A DNA stretch of 64,000 bases from JBIOHP01 sp044449065 (GTDB lineage Bacteria > Bacteroidota > Ignavibacteria > UBA10030 > SZUA-254): positions 186,001 to 250,000 of the forward strand of contig JBIOHP010000002.1 of the NCBI GenBank assembly GCA_044449065.1, in the 5' to 3' direction. The notes below the pieces were generated by a model. It searched no databases. It had not been told where the DNA came from and worked only from the letters and a program-made list of their open reading frames with translations. The stretch's first letter is position 1, and every line of letters starts with the position of its first letter. The position numbers and the translations under genes are program-made. Below are positions 1 to 8,675 of the stretch, piece after piece.

Positions 1-91
1 CATAAATACCCTGCACCAAACCGACCATGAGCGCGGCGATTCCGAGCGCTTCGAGCACTTTAGGAAAAACCGCCTTGCTAAAGAAACGCAT
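1..91 (-). CDS. Small membrane protein, 5' part only
   Basis: An ATG at 91-89 overlaps the TAA of the preceding gene (TAATG), and the frame stays open for 30 codons to the window edge. The visible N-terminus begins MRFFSKAVFPKVLEALG and continues as a hydrophobic stretch (GIAALMVGLVQG) that looks like the start of a transmembrane helix. The overlap with the thioredoxin-fold gene argues for translational coupling at the end of the PTS-hisS-lgt operon. I do not recognise a family; the rest lies outside the window. Confidence 0.5.
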   Translation of the reverse strand, partial: MRFFSKAVFPKVLEALGIAALMVGLVQGIY

Positions 92-339
92 TACCCGGCG
101 TGAACCCCGAGTAATCGCGTCATCAGTTGATGCTCGGATACTTTGAACTGGAACGCAAATTCTTTATTGATAAAAATAACCGGAAACCGTTCTTTATACA
201 TTTCAAACTCCGCATCGCCCTCTTTAAGTTTTATTATGTTCAGCTCAAACGGAATTTTACTCCGGGCAGCATCCAGGACCTTCCGGGCTTCGTCACAAAG
301 ATGACAATTATCTTTTGAATACATCTCAACCAGACTCAC
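91..339 (-). CDS. Glutaredoxin-like thioredoxin-fold protein (DUF836 type)
   Basis: An 82-residue protein with an N-terminal beta strand followed by a CHLC motif (CxxC, residues 13-16), the redox-active site of small glutaredoxin-like proteins. Later FPVIFIN fits the cis-proline strand of the thioredoxin fold. It probably acts as a small cytoplasmic disulfide reductase; the partner is unknown. The start is a GTG at 339 that overlaps the lgt stop by one base (TAGTG); an ATG five codons in (324) is the alternative. It sits in the operon downstream of lgt. Confidence 0.75.
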   Translation of the reverse strand: MSLVEMYSKDNCHLCDEARKVLDAARSKIPFELNIIKLKEGDAEFEMYKERFPVIFINKEFAFQFKVSEHQLMTRLLGVHAG

Positions 340-1172
340 TAATTCACCATGACAGTTTGTTTCGCCGGTTTCTTTCCCAATACGTAATACCCCGCAATAC
401 CGATAAGAATCATAACAAGCGAAAGAAGCTGCGCTTCTGAGAGACCAAACATAACCCGTGGATTAATACGGATAAATTCTACTAAAAATCTTGCAAAACC
501 TGAGAGGATTAAAAATATTACGAAAAGTTTCCCGTCGGGTAATTCATGTTTCCGCATATTCCAAAGAAATAAAAAGATGGCAACGCCAATGATGAATTCG
601 TATACCGGCACGGGGTGAACAGAAATGGTATCGGGGACTACGCCGTTTACTCCATATTTTTTGACAAGTTCCGGTACTTCTCGGAACGCAGCCGAAGGGG
701 GATAGGTTCCCTTTGAATATACCGCTCCCCACGGTAGATTAGTCGGAATCCCGTAATCGCCGTCGCCGGAAAGATGACAACCGATCCGGGCAATTCCATA
801 TGCGATGGCAATTGCCGGAGATGCCGCGTCTGCAACTTTGAGAAACGGTATCGATTTTTTACGCGTATAGAGGTAGATCATTCCTGTCGCCAGAGTAAAG
901 CCGCCATACCAGGTTAAACCCCCGGGAGAAAAAGCCATCGAGATCGGCGCCTGAATGAATGAACTCCAGTTCTCAAATAAATATAATAATTTTGAACCCG
1001 CTATTCCGAAAATTACCGCAAAAAGGGTGATTGTGCCTGCGGCATTGGCATCGAGATTCTTCCGGTTCATCTCATGCGTCAGCACAAGGTTTGCGGCAAT
1101 GAAACCAAGCCCCAGCATCAATCCGAAGCTATAAACGGTAAAGGGACCTATGGTAAAAAGTTTAGGGTACAT
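339..1172 (-). CDS. lgt: Prolipoprotein diacylglyceryl transferase
   Basis: A 277-residue inner-membrane enzyme that transfers a diacylglyceryl group from phosphatidylglycerol to the lipobox cysteine of prolipoproteins, the first step of lipoprotein maturation. The sequence shows about seven hydrophobic segments, the early GLTWYGGF motif and the family signature region GIARIGCHLSGDGDYG, where many homologues have GRxGNFxNGE. VHPVPVYE and the C-terminal FLVEFIR also match the family. Length is normal. The ATG start at 1172 lies 33 bp after the stop of the preceding hypothetical gene. At least one lipoprotein substrate is encoded in the window (26978-27967). Confidence 0.93.
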   Translation of the reverse strand: MYPKLFTIGPFTVYSFGLMLGLGFIAANLVLTHEMNRKNLDANAAGTITLFAVIFGIAGSKLLYLFENWSSFIQAPISMAFSPGGLTWYGGFTLATGMIYLYTRKKSIPFLKVADAASPAIAIAYGIARIGCHLSGDGDYGIPTNLPWGAVYSKGTYPPSAAFREVPELVKKYGVNGVVPDTISVHPVPVYEFIIGVAIFLFLWNMRKHELPDGKLFVIFLILSGFARFLVEFIRINPRVMFGLSEAQLLSLVMILIGIAGYYVLGKKPAKQTVMVN

Positions 1173-1205
1173 GCTTATTTGACACGCAATTTATCCAAAA
1201 GTTTG

Positions 1206-1616
1206 CTACCATTCTTCTTCTTTCGTCACCAACTGGACAAATGTCTCTTTAGGCGATTTGCGAATAATCATATTGTCACGGAGCAATTTAACCTGAAAAG
1301 CGTTCTCAAAACCATCGAGTTTTTGCACAATAATCTCTTCGATGTTTTCCATATTGGGAAACTCTTTCTCAAATGACGCGGGTCCAAACGAAGGGAGTGT
1401 TTGCCGTGGGGGTCGCAATCCGTGGATATTTATGCAGAGCGTATTCCCTTTGATCTTATCTTCAACAACTATTTCATAGAGGAAGTTACTAAACTCTTCA
1501 ATTGTTCGCAGCGCAATATAGATCACCATTTTTTTAAACGTGGGGCTATATTTATACGACGCCAGTAGCCGGTATTCTGCCGGAAGAGGAAGAGGTTTCT
1601 GTTTCGATTTTTTCAT
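1206..1616 (-). CDS. Conserved-looking hypothetical protein
   Basis: A 136-residue soluble protein rich in Lys and Glu, without a signal peptide or membrane segment. Its start (ATG 1616-1614) overlaps the hisS stop by four bases (ATGA), which indicates translational coupling and supports a real gene. The middle part (FSNFLYEIVVEDKIKGN, then CINIHGLRPP) looks like an alternating strand fold. I do not recognise a family. It lies between hisS and lgt in a tightly packed operon. Confidence 0.65.
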   Translation of the reverse strand: MKKSKQKPLPLPAEYRLLASYKYSPTFKKMVIYIALRTIEEFSNFLYEIVVEDKIKGNTLCINIHGLRPPRQTLPSFGPASFEKEFPNMENIEEIIVQKLDGFENAFQVKLLRDNMIIRKSPKETFVQLVTKEEEW

Positions 1617-2866
1617 GATTTGAATTTCGAATGAATGCTATCCAGAGCTATCTGCTCTTGTGCTCCTGTATTCATATTTTTTAGGATTCCTTTATTCGCT
1701 TTCAGTTCGTTCTCCCCCACTATAAGAACATAGTCGGCTTTCTGTCTGTCGGCTTCGCGCATCTGGGATTTAACGCTTCTGCCGAGTAAGTCGCATTCGC
1801 AAGCGATGGTATTTCTCCGGAGTTTCATCGTCTCGCCAATCGACCATTTCCGTCCATCGTCATCTGCGCCGACGAGAAAAATTACGGGATAATTATTCTC
1901 ACCCGCGGGTACGAATTGTTTTTCCATCACCATCAATAACCGTTCCATGCCGGCCGCCCATCCGACCGCAGGGGTCGGCTTGCCGCCCAATTGCTGCACA
2001 AGAAGATCATACCGCCCGCCGCCGGCAAGTGCATCCTGCGATCCGAGGTCTGTGCTGACAATTTCAAAGGCAGTCTTAGTGTAATAATCCAATCCTCTGA
2101 CGATTCTTCCATCGATCACAAACGGGATATCGAGTTGTTTGAGAACTTCGAGCAACCGCTGAAAGTGCGTATTGCATTCCGGGCAAAGATGATCTTTCAT
2201 CAACGGAGCATCTTTCGTCAGGGCTTGATCCTTCTCGTCTTTCGAATCAAGAATTCGCAGGGGATTCCCCTCAAACCGCGCCCTGCTCTGTTCCGAAAGT
2301 TGATCAAGAATATCGCGGAAGAATTCCTGAAGTTTTTGTTTATACGCCGGACGGCATTTTTCGCATCCTACCGAATTAATTTTCAATAAAATATTCTTTA
2401 TCCCCACCGCGGCATAAATATCGCAGGCAAGCGCGATGACTTCCGCGTCGATTTCCGGATTCGGACCGCCGATCGCTTCCGCGCCGAACTGCGTGAACTG
2501 GCGCAACCGTCCGGCTTGCGGTCGTTCCTGGCGGAACATGGGTGAAATATAGTATACCTTTTGCAACGGCTGCAGCTCGCCGAGATTATTCTGGATATAA
2601 GCTCTCACAACCGAAGCAGTCATCTCCGGTTTCAGGGTTAAACTCGTTCCACCCTGATCCTGAAAGGTATACATCTCTTTACCCACAATATCCGTGAGCT
2701 CGCCGATGCTCCGCGCGAAAAGAGCGGTTTCTTCAAATAATGGAGTCCGGATTTCGCGATAATTAAACAAACGCATCCGATCACGCAGGATTCCTTCGAG
2801 ATTAATCCAACGGTGACTTTCTTCGGGAAGTATATCCCGCGTTCCTTTGATAGACCTAAATTTCAA
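1613..2866 (-). CDS. hisS: Histidyl-tRNA synthetase
   Basis: A 417-residue class II aminoacyl-tRNA synthetase that charges tRNA-His. The N-terminus (FRSIKGTRDILPEES) is the conserved HisRS opening. Motif 2 is visible as YYISPMFRQERPQAGRLRQF, followed by FGAEAIG. The two HisRS-specific motifs are also present (VRGLDYYTKTAFE and AGGGRYDLL), with GWAAGMERL as motif 3. The C-terminal third is the anticodon-binding domain (KADYVLIVGENEL). Length is normal. It follows the PTS EIIA gene by 37 bp and overlaps the next gene by 4 bp. Confidence 0.97.
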   Translation of the reverse strand: MKFRSIKGTRDILPEESHRWINLEGILRDRMRLFNYREIRTPLFEETALFARSIGELTDIVGKEMYTFQDQGGTSLTLKPEMTASVVRAYIQNNLGELQPLQKVYYISPMFRQERPQAGRLRQFTQFGAEAIGGPNPEIDAEVIALACDIYAAVGIKNILLKINSVGCEKCRPAYKQKLQEFFRDILDQLSEQSRARFEGNPLRILDSKDEKDQALTKDAPLMKDHLCPECNTHFQRLLEVLKQLDIPFVIDGRIVRGLDYYTKTAFEIVSTDLGSQDALAGGGRYDLLVQQLGGKPTPAVGWAAGMERLLMVMEKQFVPAGENNYPVIFLVGADDDGRKWSIGETMKLRRNTIACECDLLGRSVKSQMREADRQKADYVLIVGENELKANKGILKNMNTGAQEQIALDSIHSKFKS

Positions 2867-2903
2867 TGTTCGGAATGATAATTAAACAAAACTTATTGAC
2901 GCT

Positions 2904-3374
2904 TTACATTTCAATATAATTCGCTTCTTCGACGCGAAAAGCTTCTAAAATATCATGGGATGTTTTTAATTCCAATAATCGATTTCGAAAATCTTCCTTA
3001 TTCATTAAGCGCGAAATCCTGCTTAGCAATTTGATGTGCGGACCGACCATACTTTCTTTTCCAACAAGAAGAAAAATGAGCCGAACGGGCTTATCATCGA
3101 GGGATTGGTATTCGATCGGGTTCGCTGTTACGCCGAAAGCTGCAACGACATCCGCAACTGCATCCGTTTTTCCGTGGGGAATTGCGAATCCGTTGCCGAC
3201 GCCCGTGGACATGATACGCTCGCGTTCATAGATCGCGCTGCGCACCTTTTCTTTATCGATTACCTTTTGGGATTGACTAAGAATATCAATCATGGAATTG
3301 ATAACGTCTTCTTTTTTCGATCCAGGAAGATTTGGAACGATCAGTTTTTCTTCCAGAATTTCGCTGATTTTCAT
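2904..3374 (-). CDS. PTS EIIA-type (PtsN/fructose family) regulatory protein
   Basis: A 156-residue single-domain EIIA protein of the fructose/mannitol-nitrogen family. The phosphoacceptor histidine lies in GFAIPHGK (His67), and the C-terminal part (KLLSRISRLMNKEDFRNRL) matches the domain end. No EIIB or EIIC domain or neighbour is present, so a regulatory role like that of PtsN is more likely than sugar transport; this is inference. It appears to be the first gene of the hisS-lgt operon. The 149-bp upstream gap holds a hairpin and a dyad that may be regulatory. Confidence 0.85.
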   Translation of the reverse strand: MKISEILEEKLIVPNLPGSKKEDVINSMIDILSQSQKVIDKEKVRSAIYERERIMSTGVGNGFAIPHGKTDAVADVVAAFGVTANPIEYQSLDDKPVRLIFLLVGKESMVGPHIKLLSRISRLMNKEDFRNRLLELKTSHDILEAFRVEEANYIEM

Positions 3375-3402
3375 CGCGCTATAACCAAGTGTATTGTAGT
3401 TA

Positions 3403-3445
3403 AACCTTTACGAAGGTTGTCAGATACTGTCATATGTCTATGACA
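3403..3445 (-). promoter_or_regulatory. Hairpin and dyad upstream of the EIIA operon
   Basis: Two small symmetric elements sit 29-71 bp upstream of the EIIA start. One is AACCTT-TACG-AAGGTT (3403-3418), the other TGTCATA-TGTC-TATGACA (3428-3445). On the minus strand a TACAAT-like -10 lies between the first element and the gene. This could be an operator region, but no regulator is known. Confidence 0.3.
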
Positions 3446-3523
3446 ACATCGTCATCGAAATTTTGATGTGAACTGTATTAGAAAATGTAACAAAATTTAG
3501 AGTTGATAGCAACCATTCTGACA

Positions 3524-4669
3524 TTAACTCTTTTTAATCCCGAATGCTTGCCGCATATCTTCAATGATATCATCGACATCTTCGAGACCGACGGATATTC
3601 TAACCAACCCATCCGTGACGCCAATCTTTTTCCGCTGCTCGGTTGGAATCGACGCATGTGTCATCGATGCGGGATGCGAGATCAGGGTTTCAACGCCGCC
3701 GAGACTTTCGGCGAGCGCGCACAATCTGACCCGTTTAAGAAATCCCTTGGCTGCATCAAGACTGCCAAGGTCGAAGGAAATCATTCCCCCAAAATTTTTC
3801 ATCTGTTTCTTCGCTAAGGCATGCTGCGGGTGCGACAGAAGACCGGGATAATAGACACTTGTAACTTTTTTGTTCTTGGCAAGCCATTCCGCAATAACCA
3901 TTGCACTCTGGGCGTGGCGTTCCATCCGGACTGCGAGGGTCTTGGTTCCTCTCAGGCAGAGCCAGGAATCAAACGGACTGAGAATCCCCCCTAACGCCTT
4001 TTGAAAAAATTTCAACCTTTCGGCGATAGCGGGAGTATTCGTGACGACAAAACCGCCAACCATATCGCTGTGACCGTTCAGGTATTTCGTCAGACTATGC
4101 ACCACTATATCGAAGCCGTGTTCAAGCGGCCGCTGGAGGTAGGGCGTGGCAAACGTGTTATCACAAACCGATATCAGATGATGTTTCTTTGCCAATTTCG
4201 ATATCGCATCAAGATCGGATATTTCCATTGTGGGATTGGTTGGAGTTTCGATGAAGATCATTTTGGTTTCGCGTTTGATTGCGTTTTTCACCAATTTGAT
4301 ATCCGTCGTATCGACGAAATCGAACTTCAAGCCAAATTCTTCAAGCACCATTTTCGCAATGCGGTACGTTCCTCCGTACACATTATGCGACACGACAACA
4401 TGATCGCCGGGTTTTAACATCCGCATGATAGCATCGATCGCCGCCATACCGGAGCCAAATGCCATTCCGAATGTGCCGTTTTCCAATGCGGCGATATTTC
4501 CTTCCAATGCCGTTCTGGTCGGATTGGATACGCGCGAATATTCGTATCCTTTATTAACGCCCAACTCCTGTTGAACATAGGTGGATGTAAGATAAACCGG
4601 CGTCATTACTGCGCCGCTGAGTGGATCGGGTGATTGACCCGCGTGAATTGCCTTAGTGGAGAATCCCAT
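3524..4669 (-). CDS. Cystathionine gamma-lyase (or gamma-synthase family PLP enzyme)
   Basis: A 381-residue PLP enzyme of the Cys/Met metabolism family. The PLP lysine is Lys195 in HSLTKYLNGH, with SGMAAI and the phosphate-binding YGGTYR upstream, and the substrate-binding SLGGVETLISHPASMTH near the end. Sequence alone does not cleanly separate lyase from synthase. Its place 51 bp downstream of a cystathionine beta-synthase argues for cystathionine gamma-lyase, making cysteine, 2-oxobutyrate and ammonia in reverse transsulfuration. Length is typical; the start MGFSTKAIHAGQ is the usual family start. Confidence 0.9.
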   Translation of the reverse strand: MGFSTKAIHAGQSPDPLSGAVMTPVYLTSTYVQQELGVNKGYEYSRVSNPTRTALEGNIAALENGTFGMAFGSGMAAIDAIMRMLKPGDHVVVSHNVYGGTYRIAKMVLEEFGLKFDFVDTTDIKLVKNAIKRETKMIFIETPTNPTMEISDLDAISKLAKKHHLISVCDNTFATPYLQRPLEHGFDIVVHSLTKYLNGHSDMVGGFVVTNTPAIAERLKFFQKALGGILSPFDSWLCLRGTKTLAVRMERHAQSAMVIAEWLAKNKKVTSVYYPGLLSHPQHALAKKQMKNFGGMISFDLGSLDAAKGFLKRVRLCALAESLGGVETLISHPASMTHASIPTEQRKKIGVTDGLVRISVGLEDVDDIIEDMRQAFGIKKS

Positions 4670-4720
4670 AATAAAAATATTTTAAATTAATGGAGTAATC
4701 GATTATTTAATTTGTTAAAA

Positions 4721-6109
4721 CTACCTGGTCATGTATTCAATCACATCGTATCGGGTAAGAATTCCGATAATCTTGTGATCTTCTTCAATCAATACTGCTG
4801 CATCTCGTTGCTTAAGATGATCGATAGCGTGTTCAATAGGCGAGGAAGCCCCGATTGACGGGAACGGCGGCTCCATGAGTTTGCTGACGGGTGCATCCAT
4901 CATCGCGTTGTTTTCCAGAACTGCTGTCATGAGAGAATTATCATAGACGGTGCCAACAGCATGTCCCTTTTCTATAACCGGCAATTGCGACACGTCATGT
5001 GTTTTAAATAGATCCAATGCCGCGCGCACGGTGGTGATAGGATCAACAGCGACTACCGAGGGAGATTTTTTCGATTTCGATTGCAAAACATAACGAACGG
5101 TGATCCGGTCGGGAATAAGAAAACCATTCTCGCGCATCCATTCGTCATTATAGAATTTACTGAGGTATCGTTCACCGGTATCAGGAAGCAGAATCACCAT
5201 AATCTCATCGGATTTCATTCTGTCAGCATATTTTAAAGCGCCCGCCATCGCAGTACCGCTTGATCCGCCGACAAACATTCCCTCATCCCGGGTCAACCGG
5301 CGCGCCATAAGGAATGATTCTTTATCGGTTACTTCCACGATATCGTCTATATAATCGAAATTGAGCGTACCCGGGATCCAATCCTGGCCGATACCTTCGA
5401 CCTTGTACGTTTTCATCTCCGGCTCTAATTTTTTCGTATAAAAGAATTCCCGGATCGCTGATCCCTTCGGGTCGGCGCCGATAATTTTTACCTTGGGATT
5501 TTTTTCCTTCAGATATTTTCCAATCCCTGATATCGTTCCGCCGGTTCCCATGCCGCCGACAAAATAATCGATTTGTCCGCCGGTTTGATCCCATAGTTCC
5601 GGTCCGGTTGTTTTGTAATGGGCTTCAGGATTTTTCGGGTTAAAATATTGGTTCGCCAAAATTGAATTTGGAGTTTCGCGGACGATACGCTTTGCCACTT
5701 CCGTGTAACTCTCAGGAGAATCATGAGGAACAGCGGTTGGCGTAATGACGACTTCTGCCCCAAAAGCCCGCAACAACTGTATCTTCTCCTGACTCATCTT
5801 ATCGGGCATCGTAAACACGCATTTATATCCTTTAATCGTTGCCGCTATCGCAAGACCCACGCCGGTATTTCCCGATGTTGATTCAACAATAGTGCCGCCG
5901 GGACGCAGCCGGCCTTCATTTTCCGCTTCTTCGATCATATCCCTTCCAATGCGATCTTTGACCGATCCGCCGGGATTAAAGGTTTCGACCTTGGCAAAAA
6001 AATGTCCCTTGTAACCCTTCACGACTTTGTTCAACTTAACTAATGGCGTGTTGCCCACTGTGTTGAGCATGTTTTCGTAATATTTTAATTTTGATTTATC
6101 TGTTAACAT
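4721..6109 (-). CDS. Cystathionine beta-synthase
   Basis: A 462-residue protein with an N-terminal fold type II PLP domain (about residues 10-320) and a C-terminal pair of CBS domains (about 335-460). The PLP lysine is Lys51 in NPGGSVKDR. STSGNTGVG and the phosphate-binding GGMGTGGTISG are present, as is the CBS-specific EGIGQDWIPGT. It condenses serine and homocysteine to cystathionine; the CBS pair may regulate it by adenosyl ligands. The gene for the next step lies directly downstream, giving an operon for cysteine synthesis from methionine sulfur. Confidence 0.93.
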   Translation of the reverse strand: MLTDKSKLKYYENMLNTVGNTPLVKLNKVVKGYKGHFFAKVETFNPGGSVKDRIGRDMIEEAENEGRLRPGGTIVESTSGNTGVGLAIAATIKGYKCVFTMPDKMSQEKIQLLRAFGAEVVITPTAVPHDSPESYTEVAKRIVRETPNSILANQYFNPKNPEAHYKTTGPELWDQTGGQIDYFVGGMGTGGTISGIGKYLKEKNPKVKIIGADPKGSAIREFFYTKKLEPEMKTYKVEGIGQDWIPGTLNFDYIDDIVEVTDKESFLMARRLTRDEGMFVGGSSGTAMAGALKYADRMKSDEIMVILLPDTGERYLSKFYNDEWMRENGFLIPDRITVRYVLQSKSKKSPSVVAVDPITTVRAALDLFKTHDVSQLPVIEKGHAVGTVYDNSLMTAVLENNAMMDAPVSKLMEPPFPSIGASSPIEHAIDHLKQRDAAVLIEEDHKIIGILTRYDVIEYMTR

Positions 6110-6231
6110 TTAATCTCCGGTGTTAATCTATTAAGTCTTCGAAATGAAAAAATTATTTGCAAAAAATTTAAAACCGACAGGAAATATTTTCAATCTCCAA
6201 TACCATTTTATGCTTTAAACCACAACAACCG

Positions 6232-6984
6232 TTATCTCTTCCGGTTCATTAAGCTCGCGGCAAATCCGGCTCCAAAACCGTTATCAATATTTACGACTGT
6301 GACACCGCTTGCGCAGGAATTCAACATTCCCAGCAGAGCCGCAATTCCTTTGAAACTCGCGCCGTATCCCACCGACGTAGGCACAGCGATTACGGGGACG
6401 TCGACTAACCCGCCGACCACGCTCGGTAAAGCCCCTTCCATACCTGCTACAACCACAACCACATTTGCGCGGTAAAGCTGCTCGCTGTTTTTCAGCAGGC
6501 GATGAATTCCGGCAACCCCGACGTCATATAACTTCTCGACGATATTCCCCGCCATCATTGCGGTCAGGTACGCTTCCTCCGCTACGGGAATATCCGATGT
6601 GCCGGCAGTGATTATTAATATAATCCCCTTTCCAGCATCGGGTTTCTTCGGTTCGTTCGCGGTGATCACGCGCGCATCGAAGTGGTACCGTGCGCCTCTA
6701 ACCTTACGTTTCACCGCTTTAAAATGTTCCGGTCCCGCGCGAGTTACCAGCAACGGCTCGCCGTTTGCGCAAACATGTGCAGCAATTCCGGCTGTCTGAA
6801 GGGGTGTCTTACCTTCGCCGAAGATTACCTCCGGGAATCCTTTCCGTAAATGCCTGTGATGATCGATATGCGCATAGCCAAGAGATTCCGATTCTAAAGA
6901 GAGTAATCGCTGAATAAGTTCTTGTTCGGTTAATTTCTCCTTCTTGAAATCTCTGAGAAGGCGTGTAAGTTCTTCTTTGGTCAT
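6232..6984 (-). CDS. larB: LarB, nickel-pincer cofactor biosynthesis carboxylase
   Basis: A 250-residue protein whose C-terminal half matches the PurE-like domain of LarB (GTSDIPVAEEA, then VVVVAGMEGALPSVVGG, VPVIAVPTSVGYGA). LarB carboxylates and hydrolyses nicotinic acid adenine dinucleotide in synthesis of the nickel-pincer nucleotide of lactate racemase-like enzymes. The frame extends upstream to 7104, but MTKEELTRLL at 6984 fits the family N-terminus, and a good promoter lies inside that extension, so 6984 is chosen. The mRNA would then be nearly leaderless. No larC, larE or larA is present in the window. Confidence 0.88.
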   Translation of the reverse strand: MTKEELTRLLRDFKKEKLTEQELIQRLLSLESESLGYAHIDHHRHLRKGFPEVIFGEGKTPLQTAGIAAHVCANGEPLLVTRAGPEHFKAVKRKVRGARYHFDARVITANEPKKPDAGKGIILIITAGTSDIPVAEEAYLTAMMAGNIVEKLYDVGVAGIHRLLKNSEQLYRANVVVVVAGMEGALPSVVGGLVDVPVIAVPTSVGYGASFKGIAALLGMLNSCASGVTVVNIDNGFGAGFAASLMNRKR

Positions 6985-6997
6985 ATCGCGGAATGAA

Positions 6998-7026
6998 AAT
7001 ATACCGTTTTTTTGTCGGATTAGCAA
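6998..7026 (-). promoter_or_regulatory. Sigma-70-like promoter of larB
   Basis: On the minus strand TTGCTA (7026-7021), a 17-bp spacer and TATATT (7003-6998). The expected transcription start falls only about six bases before the ATG at 6984, and no Shine-Dalgarno sequence is visible, so the message would have almost no leader. Confidence 0.6.
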
Positions 7027-7122
7027 AAAATACTGGATACAGAGCGTTTTCTCCGGTTTGTTTTTTGAGCCAATTTTCCGTAATTTATAGAAAAAGATAA
7101 TCATTACTCAGGCGAACAAACG

Positions 7123-7740
7123 TTGATTTTCTATTTATACTCATCGATCTTCGGCTACCTGATAGGGTCTTTTCCAACGGCTTATGTGTTATTAAAATGG
7201 AGAAGAGGGGTCGATGTTCGCAAACTGGGGAGTGGTAATGTTGGGGCGATGAACATGGTTGATATAACCGGCTCGGCTTGGCTGGGCGCTCTAACGATGT
7301 TCATTGACGTTTTTAAAGGTGTGATGGCGGTCACTTTGTGCCGGTTATGGATCAGCGAGGATACTTCGGTTATCAGCGCTGCCGGTTTGGCTTCAGTGAT
7401 CGGACACAATTATTCGATTTGGCTGAAAGGAAAAGGGGGACGCGGCATCGCAACCGCGGCAGGGGTCATTGCGGTACTCGGTTGGGCATTTATCGCGATC
7501 TGGGCTATTCTCTGGATTGTGGGTTATGTTCCCACGAAGAATATTCACACCGCAAACATCGTAGCAACAATCCTCTCCCCTGTTGTCATGGCATTCGTGC
7601 CATCAGCATACTTTCAGTCAGTAATACCCGGCTATACGGAGATAAATCATTTTATGATCGTTGTATCATTGTTAATGGGTTTAATACTCGTTCGCCACAG
7701 CGATCAATTTCATAACGCTTGGAAATCAATCCATATATAA
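7123..7740 (+). CDS. plsY: Glycerol-3-phosphate acyltransferase PlsY
   Basis: A 205-residue integral membrane enzyme that transfers the acyl group of acyl-phosphate to glycerol-3-phosphate, making lysophosphatidate. Conserved PlsY loops are visible: GSFPTAYV near the N-terminus, LGSGNVGAMNM (usually GSGNIGATN), and GKGGRGIATAAG. About five hydrophobic segments span the protein. The start is a TTG at 7123; the protein begins with the expected first helix, so I accept it. It is divergent from larB and opens a plus-strand run of housekeeping genes. Confidence 0.92.
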   Translation: MIFYLYSSIFGYLIGSFPTAYVLLKWRRGVDVRKLGSGNVGAMNMVDITGSAWLGALTMFIDVFKGVMAVTLCRLWISEDTSVISAAGLASVIGHNYSIWLKGKGGRGIATAAGVIAVLGWAFIAIWAILWIVGYVPTKNIHTANIVATILSPVVMAFVPSAYFQSVIPGYTEINHFMIVVSLLMGLILVRHSDQFHNAWKSIHI

Positions 7741-7761
7741 TTATTGCATTATCAGGTACGA

Positions 7762-8634
7762 ATGGAAAAACTAACGCCATCTGAATTAAAAGAAATCTCC
7801 CGTCAAATCCGACGCGACATCATTAAGATGCTGATGATCTCCAAGTCTGGACATTCCGGCGGACCGCTTGGCTTGGCGGATATCTTTGCATCCTTGTATT
7901 TCAATATCTTAAACATCGATCCGAAAAATCCCTATACAAAACAGGATAGAGATTATTTCTTTCTCTCTGCAGGCCATCTGGCTCCTGTATGGTATGCCAC
8001 GCTCGCGCGTAGGGGATACATGCCACTCGATGAATTAAAGACATTGCGAAAAATCAACGGTCGGCTCCAAGGACATCCTGCTCCGGCTTTTACACACGGC
8101 GCACCGGGAGTCGAGATTGCTTCAGGAGCGCTCGGTCAGGGACTCTCAATTGCGGTGGGTTGTGCTATCGGTTTGCGCCTCGATAAGAAACCAAACAGGG
8201 TGTTTTGCTTGATGGGCGACGGCGAGCTGGATGAAGGACAAATATGGGAAGCGATGATGACCGCAGGTCATCACAAGGTCGATAATCTGATCGGAATTGT
8301 TGACCGCAATCATTGCCAGATCGACAACAGAACAGATAAGGTGATGGAGATTGAACCGCTCGCCGATAAATGGAAAGCATTTAACTGGAACGTACTCGAA
8401 TGCGATGGCAACAACATTGAGCAATTTTTAAAAACCGTCGAACAGGCAAAAACGCTGAAAGGAAAACCATCTATCATCCTCGCAAAAACTTTCATGGGAA
8501 AAGGGGTTTCATTCATGGAAGATGATTATCGCTGGCATGGCATTCCGCCAAATGAAGAGCAGGGGAAAAAAGCGCTCTCTGAACTTGCGCCTACAAAGTA
8601 CGGAGATTTTTGCGAGTTCGATTGGGAAAAATAA
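7762..8634 (+). CDS. Transketolase, N-terminal (TPP-binding) subunit
   Basis: A 290-residue split transketolase half. It carries SKSGHSGGPLG, the TPP-pyrophosphate-binding GDGELDEGQIWEA (GDG...N-like motif) and GHLAPVWYA. Together with the next gene it forms the two-subunit transketolase common in archaea and many anaerobes, exchanging two-carbon units in the pentose phosphate pathway. A TTG further upstream (7744) would add six residues, but ATG 7762 (MEKLTPSELKE) is the likely start. It is 42 bp upstream of the C-terminal subunit gene. Confidence 0.93.
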   Translation: MEKLTPSELKEISRQIRRDIIKMLMISKSGHSGGPLGLADIFASLYFNILNIDPKNPYTKQDRDYFFLSAGHLAPVWYATLARRGYMPLDELKTLRKINGRLQGHPAPAFTHGAPGVEIASGALGQGLSIAVGCAIGLRLDKKPNRVFCLMGDGELDEGQIWEAMMTAGHHKVDNLIGIVDRNHCQIDNRTDKVMEIEPLADKWKAFNWNVLECDGNNIEQFLKTVEQAKTLKGKPSIILAKTFMGKGVSFMEDDYRWHGIPPNEEQGKKALSELAPTKYGDFCEFDWEK

Positions 8635-8675
8635 ACCGTTGCTGTTTGATTACAATAAATTACACACGATAAACG

